DNA of 64,000 nt from Certhia americana (Eukaryota; Chordata; Aves; Passeriformes; Certhiidae). Positions 47,705 through 60,700 of this stretch are shown here, in pieces (positions within the stretch are counted from its first letter, which is position 1; every line of letters begins with the position of its first letter). The stretch covers positions 124,635,234 through 124,699,233 of the forward strand of contig CM031858.1 of NCBI GenBank assembly GCA_018697195.1, read 5' to 3'. Under the pieces are notes generated by a model. It saw nothing but the letters and a program-made list of their open reading frames with translations. It was not told where the DNA came from and ran no database searches. Made by a program: the position numbers and the translations under genes.

Positions 47705-47997
47705 CTTTATTAAATTTGCTGTCCTGGTTAGACAATTACTATTAAGTTTTCTAGGGTGTACAAGCCTATGGAGTGGCACCCTTACTGCACCTGCAATGTA
47801 TTAATCAAGTTTTCCAGGGTGTACAGTCCTTTAACTGCTTAATTTCCTCATGGTATCTCTCTTGTTCTATAACATCTAATTTATCTCTAGTTATATGGCA
47901 ACCATCAAACAATTCTTTATTAAATTTTGTTCTTCATCTATTGATTAAGTTCTCTAAGGGGTAGGTATCCATGGAGTTCCTTTCTGCAGGTGCAATA
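47705..47997. repeat. Degenerate AT-rich duplication, unknown family
   Basis: Two diverged copies of about 100 bp lie roughly 205 bp apart. CTTTATTAAATTT occurs at 47705 and 47915, ATTAAGTTTTCTAGGG at 47741 matches ATTAAGTTCTCTAAGG at 47944, TATGGAGTGGCACC at 47767 matches CATGGAGTTCC at 47970, and the CTGCACCTGCAAT / CTGCAGGTGCAAT blocks close each unit. An extra partial copy of the core (ATCAAGTTTTCCAGGGTGTAC) sits at 47804. On the - strand short stretches between stops look coding-derived, so it may be a decayed mobile-element interior. I cannot name the family. Confidence 0.6.
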
Positions 47998-49919
47998 AGA
48001 TAATTTCTTAGAGTTTTCTACTGACACTCAACCAACACAGATCTAAATCAAATCCAGTAAAAATAAAACATCCAAACATTCCTTAAATAATTAAACATAG
48101 TTCATTACAAAATTTTTGTAATTTTATATCAATCACAAAACTCCTGGCTAAATAAATATAACTCACTGCCAGTTCCTTCTGGATACAGGATTTCACCAGG
48201 AAAGAAAAGGTCAATGGTGACATCCAGACACATAAATGTCTTATTTGGAAGCACATTTCTCCCCCCGACCCTCATACCATGTTGGTAATTTTTGAATTTT
48301 GCATTGGAGGGGCATGGTTTTGCAAGGTGAGCTGCAAGGCCCTGGAAGGAAAAGGAGCTACCAGAATATAGAAGTGCTCTGACATGTGCTATCTCAAATG
48401 TTGAGCTTTTAATTCTGGAAGAGGAATTTGGTGAGTGAGGCTGGTAGGGAAGCTGGAGAGAAAAGGGAAAAGAGTTTTCCCCTATAGTTGTGTGATAGCA
48501 AAGTCATTGCCTCGAGTGTTATCCGTAAAGGAGGAGATAAAATCTGATAGTCACTTGTGTCCCAAATATGAAGTCAAAAAGCTATCCAGAGTAAGGCTGA
48601 ATAGCAATGCTCACTGCTGGGGAGAGGGGAGAGGCACAGACTGTGTATACACATAGCACTCTGTGTATCCTACCCCACACAGCCACTGCAAAACACACAC
48701 ACTTTCTGAGAGGAACCACCTCACAAAGAAAGCACCCAGCTGAAAAAAGGAAAAGCATAGTGGCTTAGAGAACTCATCTCCTGAGTTGCACGTGATGCCC
48801 CTGAAAGGCTGAATGAGCTTTAAGCAGCTGTTTGGTAAATGTGTTCTCCCTTGAGGACACACTCAGTGGGATGGCTTTGGCAATTAGGGGCTGCTGTCCC
48901 CCCTTCCTTGGTTGAGTACCTTATCATCAGCATTTGAGGAGGGAGTGGGTCTTCCTCTGAAGAAAGAAGAAGACTTGCCTTTGATAGTATGGTCTTGACT
49001 AATCTTCCTCTGTCAGGCAAGTGTTTTAAAACAGCTGCCTTCTTAAATACCATTATCTCTATCACTGTATTATATGTCATTGTTTTAAATACTTGTAGGG
49101 AAGGAAGATGATTTTCTAAATGTCAAAATCTGATACCAAGTTTATGAAAAGATGTAGTCAAAAGTCTGTCAGATACTTTACATCTGGCACTGATTAAAAA
49201 ATGTTATTTGGAGCTATCAAAGGTAATTGGTGATAAAAGTAATCTTTATTCCAGTTTTATAAATGAGGTAACTGAGGCATGGAAAAATTAAGTGCCTAGT
49301 TCAGGGCTGTATGGAAAGCCTTGGCCATGGCTAGGAGCAGCTCACGAACCTCCAGTCCCAAGCCTTTTAGCTGTGTGTCTTCACCACTTTTTCCTGACAA
49401 AAACTCAAACTCCGTTGCAGATGAGGAAACTCTGTGAGAACAACTTCAGGTTTATTGTAAGCAGCCAACTAATGAATCTTGCTTTTCTGGTGGATTTGCA
49501 TCCTGAAAGCTCAAATTCTAATCCTCAGCAGACTCCCATGATACCTACACCTTCCCTCACAGCTCCCACCAACACCTGCTTGTCTCCCTGGACCCAGCCA
49601 CAGCCAGCCCCAGTATCTCTGCTACTGTAGGAGCACTGCTGATCATGACCATCCTCTAGAGGAAGGAGGTGACTTTGTGTCTCTCTTATTTACGCAGTAG
49701 CTGACCTTCACAGAAAACCTACAAGGTCAGTGGTGTCTTTTCAAGTACTTCTTTGAAATGCAGCTGGACAGGTTCAGCAGTCACTGGGAGATCACAGTTA
49801 CTCCAGGGAAGCAGGCTTGAGCTAAAGCTTGAGCTAAAGCCCCTGCCACTGTTCAGAGCTGTGGGAAGCACTGCAAATTTTCCTGTCCAGCAAGCTGGCA
49901 AGGGGGACATTTTGGAAAT
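47998..49919. other. Unique AT-rich sequence, no gene recognised
   Basis: The first 200 bases are as AT-rich as the duplication on their left and may belong to the same unknown element. Further right lies a 12-bp perfect tandem duplication (49815-49838). Confidence 0.4.
49815..49838. repeat. 12-bp perfect tandem duplication
   Basis: GCTTGAGCTAAA occurs twice head-to-tail. Confidence 0.9.
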
Positions 49920-50075
49920 AATCATGGAAACAAAGAATGCCTGGGTAGGAAGATACCTTTAAGATCATGTAGTTCCAGCCCTGCTGCCATGGGCAAAGAC
50001 ACCTTTCACCAGACCAAGTTGCTCAGAGCCCCATCCAGCCTGACCTTGAACGCTTCCAGGGATGTGAAATAGTCT
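49920..50075 (-). mobile_element. CR1 LINE 3' fragment (antisense), ~155 bp
   Basis: An inverted terminus (CATGGAAACAAAGAATGCC) leads into AGATCATGTAGTTCCAGCCC, TGCCATGGGCAAAGACACC, and CCATCCAGCCTGACCTTGAA then CGCTTCCAGGGATG, in CR1 order. A diverged continuation may reach about 50105. Confidence 0.93.
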
Positions 50076-52891
50076 AGTTTCTTAGTAGAAAGAAAGAAAC
50101 TCCTGCTTGTCTTTCAGGAAATCACATCAAGGATATTACCATACTGCTTTGTGAATGTTCCTCACCAGCTTGCCAGGATCCCCCCAGTGAGCATGTCACT
50201 GCTGGAGGCCACAAAGCCATGACTACCCTCAGCCACAGGACAGTGGCCGTGTGATCAAGTGTCATCTTATCCTGGTAGAGAACTTTGGGCCAGCTTCTCG
50301 CTCTCAGTTTTGCAGGCGTGGCTCTAAAGAGTGCAACAAGGATTTAATAAAAGTAATTAAAAGGCTGTTAATTGTGCAGTTATTTTCACTGCTATTCATA
50401 GATTGTCTTGTTTACTGGCTGTCTTCTTTTCTCATGCATCATCCTGTGTGGTTAATTACATACCAGCCTGCCCAATACAGGGAGCACAGCACAGCATGTC
50501 CTGGCTGGTGTGAAAGAACCAGAACATTTAAACCAAGTCATACAGCTTGAGCAAGAAACCTCAGACTCCATCTTATAGCATCAGCACTACTGCTCCTTCC
50601 TGACTTCATCACAGTGAAAACAGTGCACTATCTAGTGCTGTCCAGCAGTAGAGACTATGACAACACTTCAGACATATTTTCTGAAAAACAAAAAACTTCT
50701 TTCCATAGCAAAAATCCACATTTTCCTCTTTTGTGCCCTTCAGTAGTGACAGTGATTTCAATATCTGGGGGTGGGGACACGGGAGGTCAACTGCCAAAAG
50801 CCTGTAAAACTTTAGAACAGAAAACTGTGACCTGGCATCTGTGCAAGGGTCATCCATATGCATACACAGATATCAACTACAGAAAAACCATGAGACATTT
50901 GTTAGTATTATCTACACTTACAATCACACACTCTGATGACTTTGTCTGTGAAAATGTGAAATGACCATGGAAAAGAAAACCATAACTCAGGATGTATCTC
51001 TTGAGGTGAACTTGTGAGACAAAGTGGAATGAAAACACCAAACTGCATGGTTTTGCCTAGGCATCCTCTGAAATCTCAAATATGACTCTTTTCACCTGCA
51101 CAGCCTGCAAGGTTTTATCTCTTTATCTTCCTTTTTTATCTCTTCATCTCACTTTTACTACTTTTCATTGTAGCCTGATTTTTACTTCCACTGTGCTCTC
51201 TTGCCTCTCCTCTTCCATTCTCATGGCCCCAGTGCACTGCAGGCTGTCATCCCCAGCAAATGGTGCTAATCCTCACCTCCCACTCTACCTGCAATTATTG
51301 CCCAGCTGGAAGCAGGACACTCAAATGGCAGAGAGTCACACAAAAGAGACAGGTTTAAAAATGAGATTCAGAGAACAGAAGGCTCAGAGGAAGCCTCTGC
51401 TTTGGGCTGAGTGGGATCCTTGACATAGGAGAGCGTTGTAAAACACAGCAGTGCTGCTACACTGCAATAGGGCAAAGATGTGTTGGTTCCTCATTTTGAG
51501 AAACACCTTTCTGAGTGAAGATGTGATAGGGTTGCCTATGATAAAAGGGGTTAAATGAGAGACCAAGGTAATCCCTTGCGGATGGAAGTTTCTTTGCTAC
51601 CTCGCTCATATCATCACCACACACAGATTTGCAGTCTGGGACCTCATCACGGCAAAACCAAAACCTTAGGTCACTACTCTTCTAGAGATTTAAACTATTC
51701 TCTTGAATTTCACCCATCAGTAGAGTGGAAATCCAAGCCCTAGAATTATACAGTCATCTTAAACTGTGCTATCACAGCTGGGAAAGGAGAACTTGTCTGC
51801 ACCTGACCTCTTTTCAAGGTGCACTTCAACACTCAAAATTGAAGACACTGTACCACCTAGACCCCAGAGAATTAAACTGTGGTTGAATACAGTAAAGCTC
51901 ACCCTGCTGGATGGCTCCAATCCCTTTCCCGATCATAGCAGCTTCAAGTGATCCTGATGATTACCTATTTCAAGGGTAATCTCAGTGGATGTCTTTGAAA
52001 AGCATTTCATACAGAATCAGCTTCATTGCATGACTCCTTTTTTGTTGCTGTGGGTCACTTGTAGTTCATAGTCATCCCTGTCATCCATATGCCTGTCTCA
52101 GCCGTGTGCATGCCAATAAATGGGAAGACAATGCTGGATTGATTATCTTCTGCACGATGGTGTCACAACACCCTGTCAGCCTCACTGCCTCACTTTAGAT
52201 CACAAACAGGCTCAGTAACCACTTACATGTGTCAGGCAGATAAACAGCTGTATCTGCCTGCTTAGAGGATGAAAACCACGGAGGCTCATTCCTTTCTATT
52301 GGCAATTGGCACTCAGTGCTCTGCTCTAAGAGCTTTTTCCAGCACAGCTTTCATTACTGAGTAACTTTTACCCCACCTGAGAGTGCCCAGGATTACCCAT
52401 GGAATTTGCCAGTCGCCTCTGGCATATCTTAGAATGAATGGGCTGTTAATGGCCTGCACTGCTGTCCAACACACTGCCCTGGAGTTTTTTATCTCAGAAA
52501 TAGATGAATCTAGGATGTCTTTCCACTTGGAAAAATAGCCTGTAGTAGAAGTAGAAGCAAATTCTTAGGACACTGTTTCTAATTGCTGTTTCAACATACT
52601 GTTGTTTGGGTTTTCCATAAAAATTATACCATATGTGGCTTCTTTCTCAGACAGTCCTTTCTCATATTTCCTTTTTAGAAAATAAGGTGTCATTTAGCCA
52701 CAGTTTGTGGTTAAATAATTGTTTCCATTTCCTTTTATTTCATAAATATATCCCTTTGTAATCCAGTTTGGAGTTTTTTGTTTTCTTTTTTACAAAAGAA
52801 AGTGAAAAGAAGCAGGATGACATTGAAATGCATCTCTTTTTGACTGTTTCTTTTATTCCTGTTTACTTACCTTCCTTACCTTCTCAATATT
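50076..52891. other. Unique sequence, no gene recognised
   Basis: Scattered frames of 60-116 codons with no recognisable motif. No repeat family recognised. Confidence 0.45.
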
Positions 52892-52952
52892 AAAAAAAAA
52901 AAACAAGTGTTTTTTTGCATACCATTTACCTTTTTTTTTTTTTTTTTTTTTT
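52892..52952. repeat. Poly-A (12) and poly-T (22) tracts
   Basis: A12 at 52892-52903 and T22 at 52931-52952, separated by 27 bases, form a potential A/T inverted pair. Confidence 0.9.
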
Positions 52953-55900
52953 CTATTTTATACTTCCTCACCATCCACAAGAGACATCACCAAAAAGCTT
53001 CCTTTTGCTTAGGCAGCTTGAAGCCTTTCAAACAGAATTTAGCACAGTTTTTGCTAACACGTCCTGTGAACACCAGTGGTTCTACCAATACAAAATTTAA
53101 GGGCAAGACCTCTTTGAGGGTTATCAAGCATGGAAACTGCACACCTCTCCTTCCTCTTTCATCCTCTGTAGTCATGTACAGAAATTCATGACTTTTGTTC
53201 ATTCACTGGTCAAAGATTCACTGGATAACAATTTACTATTCAGTAATCCTTAAGCAATTTGCTGCCACTTACTGGATAACTAGACACCCTGCTTCAAAAA
53301 AGGAAAAAAAAAAAAGAATCAGAAGTGGGCTTGCAATGAAATTCAAAGTAGGCATCACCTTAAGCCTGTGCCAGTGTAAGAAAAATGTCAAGGGCAAAAT
53401 GAACATTAAAGTTGTTCCACTCACTGGAGCCCAGGTTCTTCGTTAATGAGTTACAGCTATAAAATGCCTGTAAACTGCACTGCCCCATTTCACTTCCTCC
53501 TCCTCTGCCCTCTGTCAGTCTCTGGGGAGTGGGAGAAAGCAATTGGAATACCAAAGCAAAAAGAGATTTAATGCATTTGCAGAAGAATTGGAGACAAAGT
53601 AACACCTACCAGGAAAAGAGGATACATCTTCTCACCTTTTTCATTTTATTTCCATGTGATTTTATTTCCTGAGGATACTAGTACTGATAACACTAACACG
53701 GCTATTTCCTCAATGAAATGAGATGTTACTTTTGTTTAGATGAACTTGCAGAGTTTTAATACTAGTTGATATTAAAAAGAAACAGCTAAAAGAACAGTAG
53801 AAGCTGCAAAGCCAAATATTTACAAATAATAGATAGAATTAAAAGGATAGAAATAAAATAATTCATTTATACTACGGCTTTTCTTTAGTCATACAAGAAC
53901 ATACTATTTTGCTGGAATTGCTGCCTAGCTGGGAATGGCAGGGTGAGGTACATGAACATTTGGTCTATCCTCAGTTTTAAGATCCTCTTCCTTTGCCTAC
54001 TACACACTACTGAGACCCTGACCTGAAGGCAGAATTATTAATTTGTTCCCAGACTGTCCTGAAGAAGTGTTATCCTATTATCCAAGTACAACACAATGTC
54101 AAATTAATTCATTTTTCACATTGCCTTGAAGAGAATTGCTGTGAATTTCTCATTTCACAGCTGACAGCTGAGATGCTATCAGAGATGTCCACAATATTTT
54201 CATGAAGGAAGCAGCCAGCTCTCAAGCAGGCAATCTGGCAGAGTGTAACACTACCAGTAGCCACTTTGGAAAAGCCTGATTTTAGCAGCTTGTCCAAAAT
54301 TTCTGTGACGGAGCCAAGGACAGAGCACAGTTCTGAATTGCAACACCTGTTTTCTTGGCTATGCCTCTTTTAGCTCCCTGGATAACATGGCCAGGGTCCA
54401 AGAGCTTCCATAAGTCAATAAACCTGATCCATCCCCAAAACAAGCTTCTGATGTCCATCAGTTGAGATGGAAACTCAGGACAATACCAAGTGATCAAATA
54501 TTTAACACTTCCATACTTGATATCACTAGCCAGATTTTGAGGATAGATGGAAGGAGGATTTTTCAGCTGCCTGGAAACCTTCCTGATAGGTCAGGAGATG
54601 CCAGATCCTGCTTCCTGGAGAAACAAACCAGTTGAACTGGGTAAGCAGGGAAGGTCCTAGGCCAGTTCAATTTCCCCAAGTCATTCCCAATTATGACCAC
54701 CTTTTAATGAACTACAAAGTAAAAGACTGTAATATGAAAAAAAAAGATGATTTTGCTGTTCAGTGTTTACTGTTGCACAGAGGGACTTAAGGTACAGAAA
54801 AAGATCCTTCACTCTCATGGTGGGACCAGTAACCAACCCTTTCCTCTATACTGCATTCTGAGTTTCTCACTGATTCTCCCAGCATTTCTAATAATTATGT
54901 TTTGTGGCTTTTAGCAGCAGAAAATGTTAAGAAATGGATAAATGAGAAATCTTGCTTGTCATCAAGGTCACTCATTAACACCAAAGCTGTCACTAGTTCT
55001 ATAAATACACAATTTACCTAAGCACAATGTTAAGAAACTGCAAAAAGCAAAACCTTCTGAAGCTGAAGGAAGTGTAAGCTAACACACACTAGACTTCTCT
55101 CAGACTGGTTTACATCCCTCACCTCCATAAAATGGAAAAGCATTCAGAAGTGGGGCATAACCAGGGACGTTATGCAATCATACTGAACTTATTCATTAAT
55201 TGTTTCATTTATTCATTGTATGGCCTTTTTCTAAAGGACAAACAAACCCAGCCACATGGTGTTTTTTTGGTACCGTGCATACAGTGGCTATGGACCAGCT
55301 AAGGAGTGACACCCCAGCTCTCTTCCACTGCCTTCACAGCTCCAAGAAAGAATTTAGCCAAGGAGCAGGGAGGTGTCTGCTGCCTCACCTGCACTGCCTG
55401 CATAGGCAGGAATGCTGCACTGTGGCTTGGAAAGAGGAGCTGGGGAGATAGCAGCAGCTGCCCATGGGTATGTGGGGTGAGGGAGCTCCCTTTTCCTCAG
55501 TCTTTGGCGACAGACTGGGCTTTGAATACACTACACCTTACTCGGGGGCATTTCTGGAGAGAAAAAATTCCATGTACACTGAGGATAGAAATAATGTTTG
55601 AGCTTTTCCTTAAGGTGCAGCTGTTTTTAACATATATGCTGTCCTGTTTCTGGTAATAAAATGGACTAGGTCTTACAACATGACAAGTTTTGTTGTCTGT
55701 TGGCTGCAAAGTGGCACACTTTCTACTCACTACATGGAATGCTGCATTTCATGCCTCAGTTTACACTGACCTCATTCACAGTATGATCAGAGCACTATGA
55801 AAAAAATTTTAAATCCAAACACTCAGCCCTCCTAAATCACCTTCTATTTACATTTTTTGCTTCTTTTAAAAGTAAATCTTGAATGAAAATACTGCAACTC

Positions 55901-57540
55901 TACTGCGCTTTAGCTTTTCCTCCTGCCAAGGATGTAGCAGAAAAATTACTCCTAGTGAGGAGAGGCCACGGGGTCCGAGGGGAACAATATGTCCATTGCG
56001 ACTCCCCCTCTGGCATTTCCTTAGGAAGTGAGTTCTGCCAGCAGATGCCAAAGGTAAACCCTACCATATGCCTGACACCACATCCACCTGGTTAACATAT
56101 TAGGATCAAAACAGAAGATTCAGCACATACTGATGTACAGACATACAAAGACAGGAAAAACCTAACTGGTTAGGAGGATCTCTCTGCATCAGCTATGCCT
56201 AAATTTCAGATTAATGTGCAACTGCAGGAGCACAGAGTCTCAGGGACCACAGGAAGGATGCATTACCTAAAGAAATCACACACAGTACTGGTGTTTAAAA
56301 GCCTGAGGGAGTTGGTTTCTGCAGTGATATCACACATGCCACAAGAAACTATTTCAAAACCACATGAGGTCTGACACCACAGCCTGTCCTCCTGCAGCTC
56401 AGGCACCAGTGTGAGTGCCTGGCTTTATTAAAACCACAGACATCAAACTGGCTGCCATGTCTGTCCAACTGTGTTTAAAACCCCCCTGACAGAAGAAGGT
56501 CAGCACAAACTGGGTTGGATACAGCTCTGGCTATGGAGGTGCTACAAGCACCGGATGCAAGTGGCTGCAAAGCCAGAAGCAGATGCATTCAGCCTTTCCC
56601 AAGGCGGAGCTTTAAAGCCAGATGAAAAGACAGCCTTATAGCTGCTCCATCTCAGTGCGCAGCCTGAGTCCTTCCAACAGGACTGGAACCCAAAGCTGTG
56701 GTCTGAAAGAGGCTCTGCTGGTTGGCTGTGCATGGCCGGTCTGCGCAGAGCAGCGCATCCGTGCAGCCAGAGCTGGCAGAAGGGCACTGCTGCAGACACT
56801 GGGAGCCAGGACACAGACACCTGCCATCCCCAGCACCTCCAGACCTCTGAATGTAGCCCTGGGTCTCTCTGTACCTGGGACATTAGGTGAAGGAGGAATT
56901 TTACAGAAACAGGAACAGCAATGTGTTTTGTTAACCTGTGTTACTGGGAGCGGGCTGTTGGTCTTGTATTTTCCACTTGAGATAACAGCTTTCCTCCAGC
57001 AGCTGCTTTCCTTTAGTTCTAGGTGTATTGGTTTGACTGTAACAAGCAAAATAAAAATAGAAGCTGTTGGTTCTCAAAACAGTCTTCTTCTGTCTAATTT
57101 GCACTTTTGGGTTTTGCCTTTTAAAAGATTTTTCCACCACAACTTGTGCATATTCTCTTCTTCACAAATATATGTGCATATATATGTGTCCAAAAACAAG
57201 ATACAAACACACACACATATTCCCTATAGCATACACTAGACTGCAAATACTAGCTCTTCAATTCTTGTGTATATAGTGTTCTGTTACAGCTCATTATCAA
57301 TGACATCTTAATTTTCTCAGATTAGATTTTTGAATTCCTCTTCTTAGTCATTTCTGATTAGTTTTAAAATACCAATAAATGTCCAAAATGCAGTGGAAAC
57401 ATTACATGGGTCTTCCTTTATTCCTTTCAGCTCTTTTAGAGGAGTAATATATCTTTGAAATGCTTAAAATGTTTCAGATTTGGATTGCTATTTGTTGCTC
57501 CCTCCTTTTTTTTTTTATTTTGCCCTAGACTAATTCCATT
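52953..57540. other. Unique sequence, no gene recognised
   Basis: The longest frame of the window (205 codons, 56622-57239, +) lies here, but a 137-codon frame is open antisense to it and its tail comes from CA/AT-rich simple sequence, so I do not call it a gene. About eight CpGs cluster at 56550-56770. Confidence 0.4.
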
Positions 57541-57730
57541 GTGATAATCTTTCATAAAAAAGTAGACTCATCAGAATTAAATTTTTTTTTAAAGTATGAT
57601 TATGCATATTTCCTCTATGAATTAATTCATATGAAATAATTAATTGATTATTTCTACAAGTCAGCAATTAATGAAAAAGTTTTGATACCATTACAAATTT
57701 GAGAATTAATATATTGATTGACCAACAGGT
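57541..57730. other. AT-rich block dense in ATTA/TAAT cores
   Basis: It includes GAATTAATTC, AATAATTAATTGATTA, CAATTAATG and GAATTAATATA within about 120 bases, plus an octamer-like TTATGCATATT near 57600. These are homeodomain- and POU-type core motifs. In such AT-rich DNA some enrichment is expected from composition alone. Confidence 0.35.
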
Positions 57731-60700
57731 CAATGTTCTTCTGCCTGAGTCTTTACATTGAGAATCAGAGTTCTACTCTGAGAATCAGATTTCCACTGTG
57801 GATTTGTGCAGTTACTCTTTTTGCAAACATTCTTGTCAGCATAGATCTACTTCTTCAGTTATGTGCAGGCCTCAGATTTCAAAGGGAAACACGCAAGACA
57901 AATATGCAGCCATTAATTTAGGAATTGTCTTCTCTGAAAATGTTGGCCAGTAATTTTTCTGATATGACAATTTGTATTTAAAAATGGAAGCAAAATAACA
58001 AACTAAATTTATATCAGGACTTATATATATATTATATAATTTGTAATTATTAATTTTCAGGGCAAGAATATGATCATGGTGATTTTTATTTTTAGGCTTG
58101 TGTCTCTAAATCTTTTTTACAAACATGTTTTAATGGAGAACATTGAGCTGATTTTGCATTCCCTTGTGTCCTTGATCTTGATGTTCTCATTGATAAATCA
58201 TTCCTCCTGTGGGACTCTGAAAGCACCCCTGGGTGCTCCAGCTTAGACGGGGTCTCTGAGGCCACATCAGTGTGAAGAGATGGAGTGTTCTTACTCCTTG
58301 GCCAGTCCCAGCTGCCTTGCTGCATGTCAGGCAGCCCTCCAGACTCTGGCTAAGTGTATGTTTGCACAAGGACTCCTTGAATTCATCCTTCTACAGGTGA
58401 CTCAGATGACAGGAATTCAGCCTTACCGTAATTCATGCTCAGTTGCCTTTATAATTTGTCCCTTAATTAACTGATGCATGCAAGAAACCTGTTTTCCTAG
58501 CTATTCACAAAGTGGCTATGCAACATTAATCTGTGGACTTTTACTTTATCAACAGTCACAAGCACAAATTATTTCAGCTACCTGACTTGGATCATTTTGG
58601 ATAGAAGATAGAACATTGTTTCAAGCCAGCCTCTCCTATGAGCACAAATACAGATTTAAGGCCAATTTAGGAGAGCTCCCAAAATGTCATGGGACACTGA
58701 AGTTTCTGCATCCCAAGACAATGAGCAGTTATCTCAAAGATCAGCCCTATTTTCTAGAGTTGAACTTGTGGGATTATTTACTAAAACAAGTAGCCCAACC
58801 CCAAATAGTGAGTGTCAGTACAGCCAGATAATAAACCTGTGTCTCTTCTTTCAGAACTAGATTCCTCCTCTCCTCCCAGCCTCTGCTTTTCACAATGTCA
58901 ATGAATATTGTTAACCACACATCATAGTTAATTCTAGAAATGACTGCATTTCACTTATGAAAAACATACAGTGTTACAGTTTTATGCTATCCTTTATTCT
59001 CTGGCAATGCCTGACAGGCCTGCCTGTCCCCCCTCCACACACACACACTGTTCCCTGCTGCCCTGGCAGTTGTGCCAACAATGACTGTGTGTGCCTGGCA
59101 AACCGTATCAGTGAGCCCATCTTTTAACTGGCTTAAATGGTCTCCAAAAAAAATGCAAAACAAAACACACCCAGGGCTGCACTGCTCACAAAGAGAATGT
59201 AACATGAAACTACAGCCTCCCTCAGCCCCTCCCTCAAAACAGTCTCAGTTCTTTGATGGATAAAATACACTGAGTTTTCTCACTGCGGCTGTTTTAATTT
59301 TAGTTCAGGATGGAAAATGTCAGCACATCGGGTTTTTATAAAAGAACAGAAAATCCATTTCCTTTTTGGGGCCAATTAAACAATTGGTGTTCTTTCAAAG
59401 CAGCAAAATAATATTTTTAATGGCAAGAAAATGAAAATAGTGACTCTTAGTGGTATTCTTCAACCCTATACATTTTTTTTTTCAAGGCTTTCCTTTTTCC
59501 TTTCTTTTGTTTATCTTGTGGAGGGAAAGGAAAATTTGAAAACACGAAAGCTCCCTATCAGACCTGCCTTATCTCATCTCGAGGGTTTCCTTGTCTTGGG
59601 CAGAGCTGAAGCTAGGCGGAAGCCACGTGCCTTCAGCCACTCCCTTGCTGCCTCCTGAGCTGCCAAGGACAGGAATTCTGGCATCTCACAAAGAACCAAG
59701 CACAGAAAGGCCTGAAAATCTTCTCACCTGCCATCAGTGCAATTCCTTGCATCAGTGGAATAGTGCTCTCCTGTTCTGGATGAAAATTTTCCTTCAGCTC
59801 TCTTTTCTCCTAAAGTAATCACAGGTTAACTCCACATCTCTGTCCTCCAGAGTCCTGGTTACAGCCCCTCCCTCCCAGCCTCCAGTACATTTTACTGCCT
59901 CCACAGAACTGTGTGTCCCTTTACCCATTCACCAGACACCACCAGGCACCAGGATATCCACTTGCCCACTCCACCTGCCCTTGAAAAAAACTGCAAACCC
60001 TGGTCATTCTTCACTCAGCCCTTAGGCAGAGAACAGAAAACAGAGAAATGCCAAATGCTGCACATACCCACGTCCTCTGTCCATCCACTGATCACTCAGG
60101 ATATCCAGCATCCCTGACTGGAATACATTCCCACTCTGCTCCCCCAAACTTCATGACTTTGGGCAGCCAGTTGCCTGCCATGGCTCTGAAAAGATACACT
60201 GCAAGCAAACACACAGGTTCATATGAGCAGTTTGCAAATCTGCCCATTAGTTTGTTCCAAAATGTTTGTAAGACATCACATGTGGAGGATTTAGCAGCCA
60301 GATAAGCAATGACAGCCTGCCTCTGCTGATAGCTGGAGTAACAGGACCAAGGAAACAGCTCTGCCCATCTTCAATCCAACCCTGATGCCTCCTCAGGTGT
60401 GGGCAAAGCTTTTGGGTGGGTGTGAAGCTCAGCATAGGCAAGGGGCAAGTAGGATACACCAAAGTCCAAAGTAAGGAGTGCACTGGGCTTTGTTTTACTT
60501 TAATTCAGGCATGCTGAACTTGGTTTTCTATGGTCATGATCCTTCAAAGATGCTTTTGCTCCTCGTTCTGTGTAAGGAAAAAGAGATCCAAAGTTCAAGC
60601 TTTTCAATGTGTATCCCAGAACAAGGATTTCTGCATGAAAATTACAGAGTCTGAAAGTACATCAACAAGAAAACGAGGACCTTTTACCTTCCAGCAAGAA

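Noticed and set aside
56622..57239. 205-codon + strand frame as a gene
   Set aside because: Long antisense frame over the same bases, weak start context, and a tail made from CA/AT simple sequence. No domain recognised.
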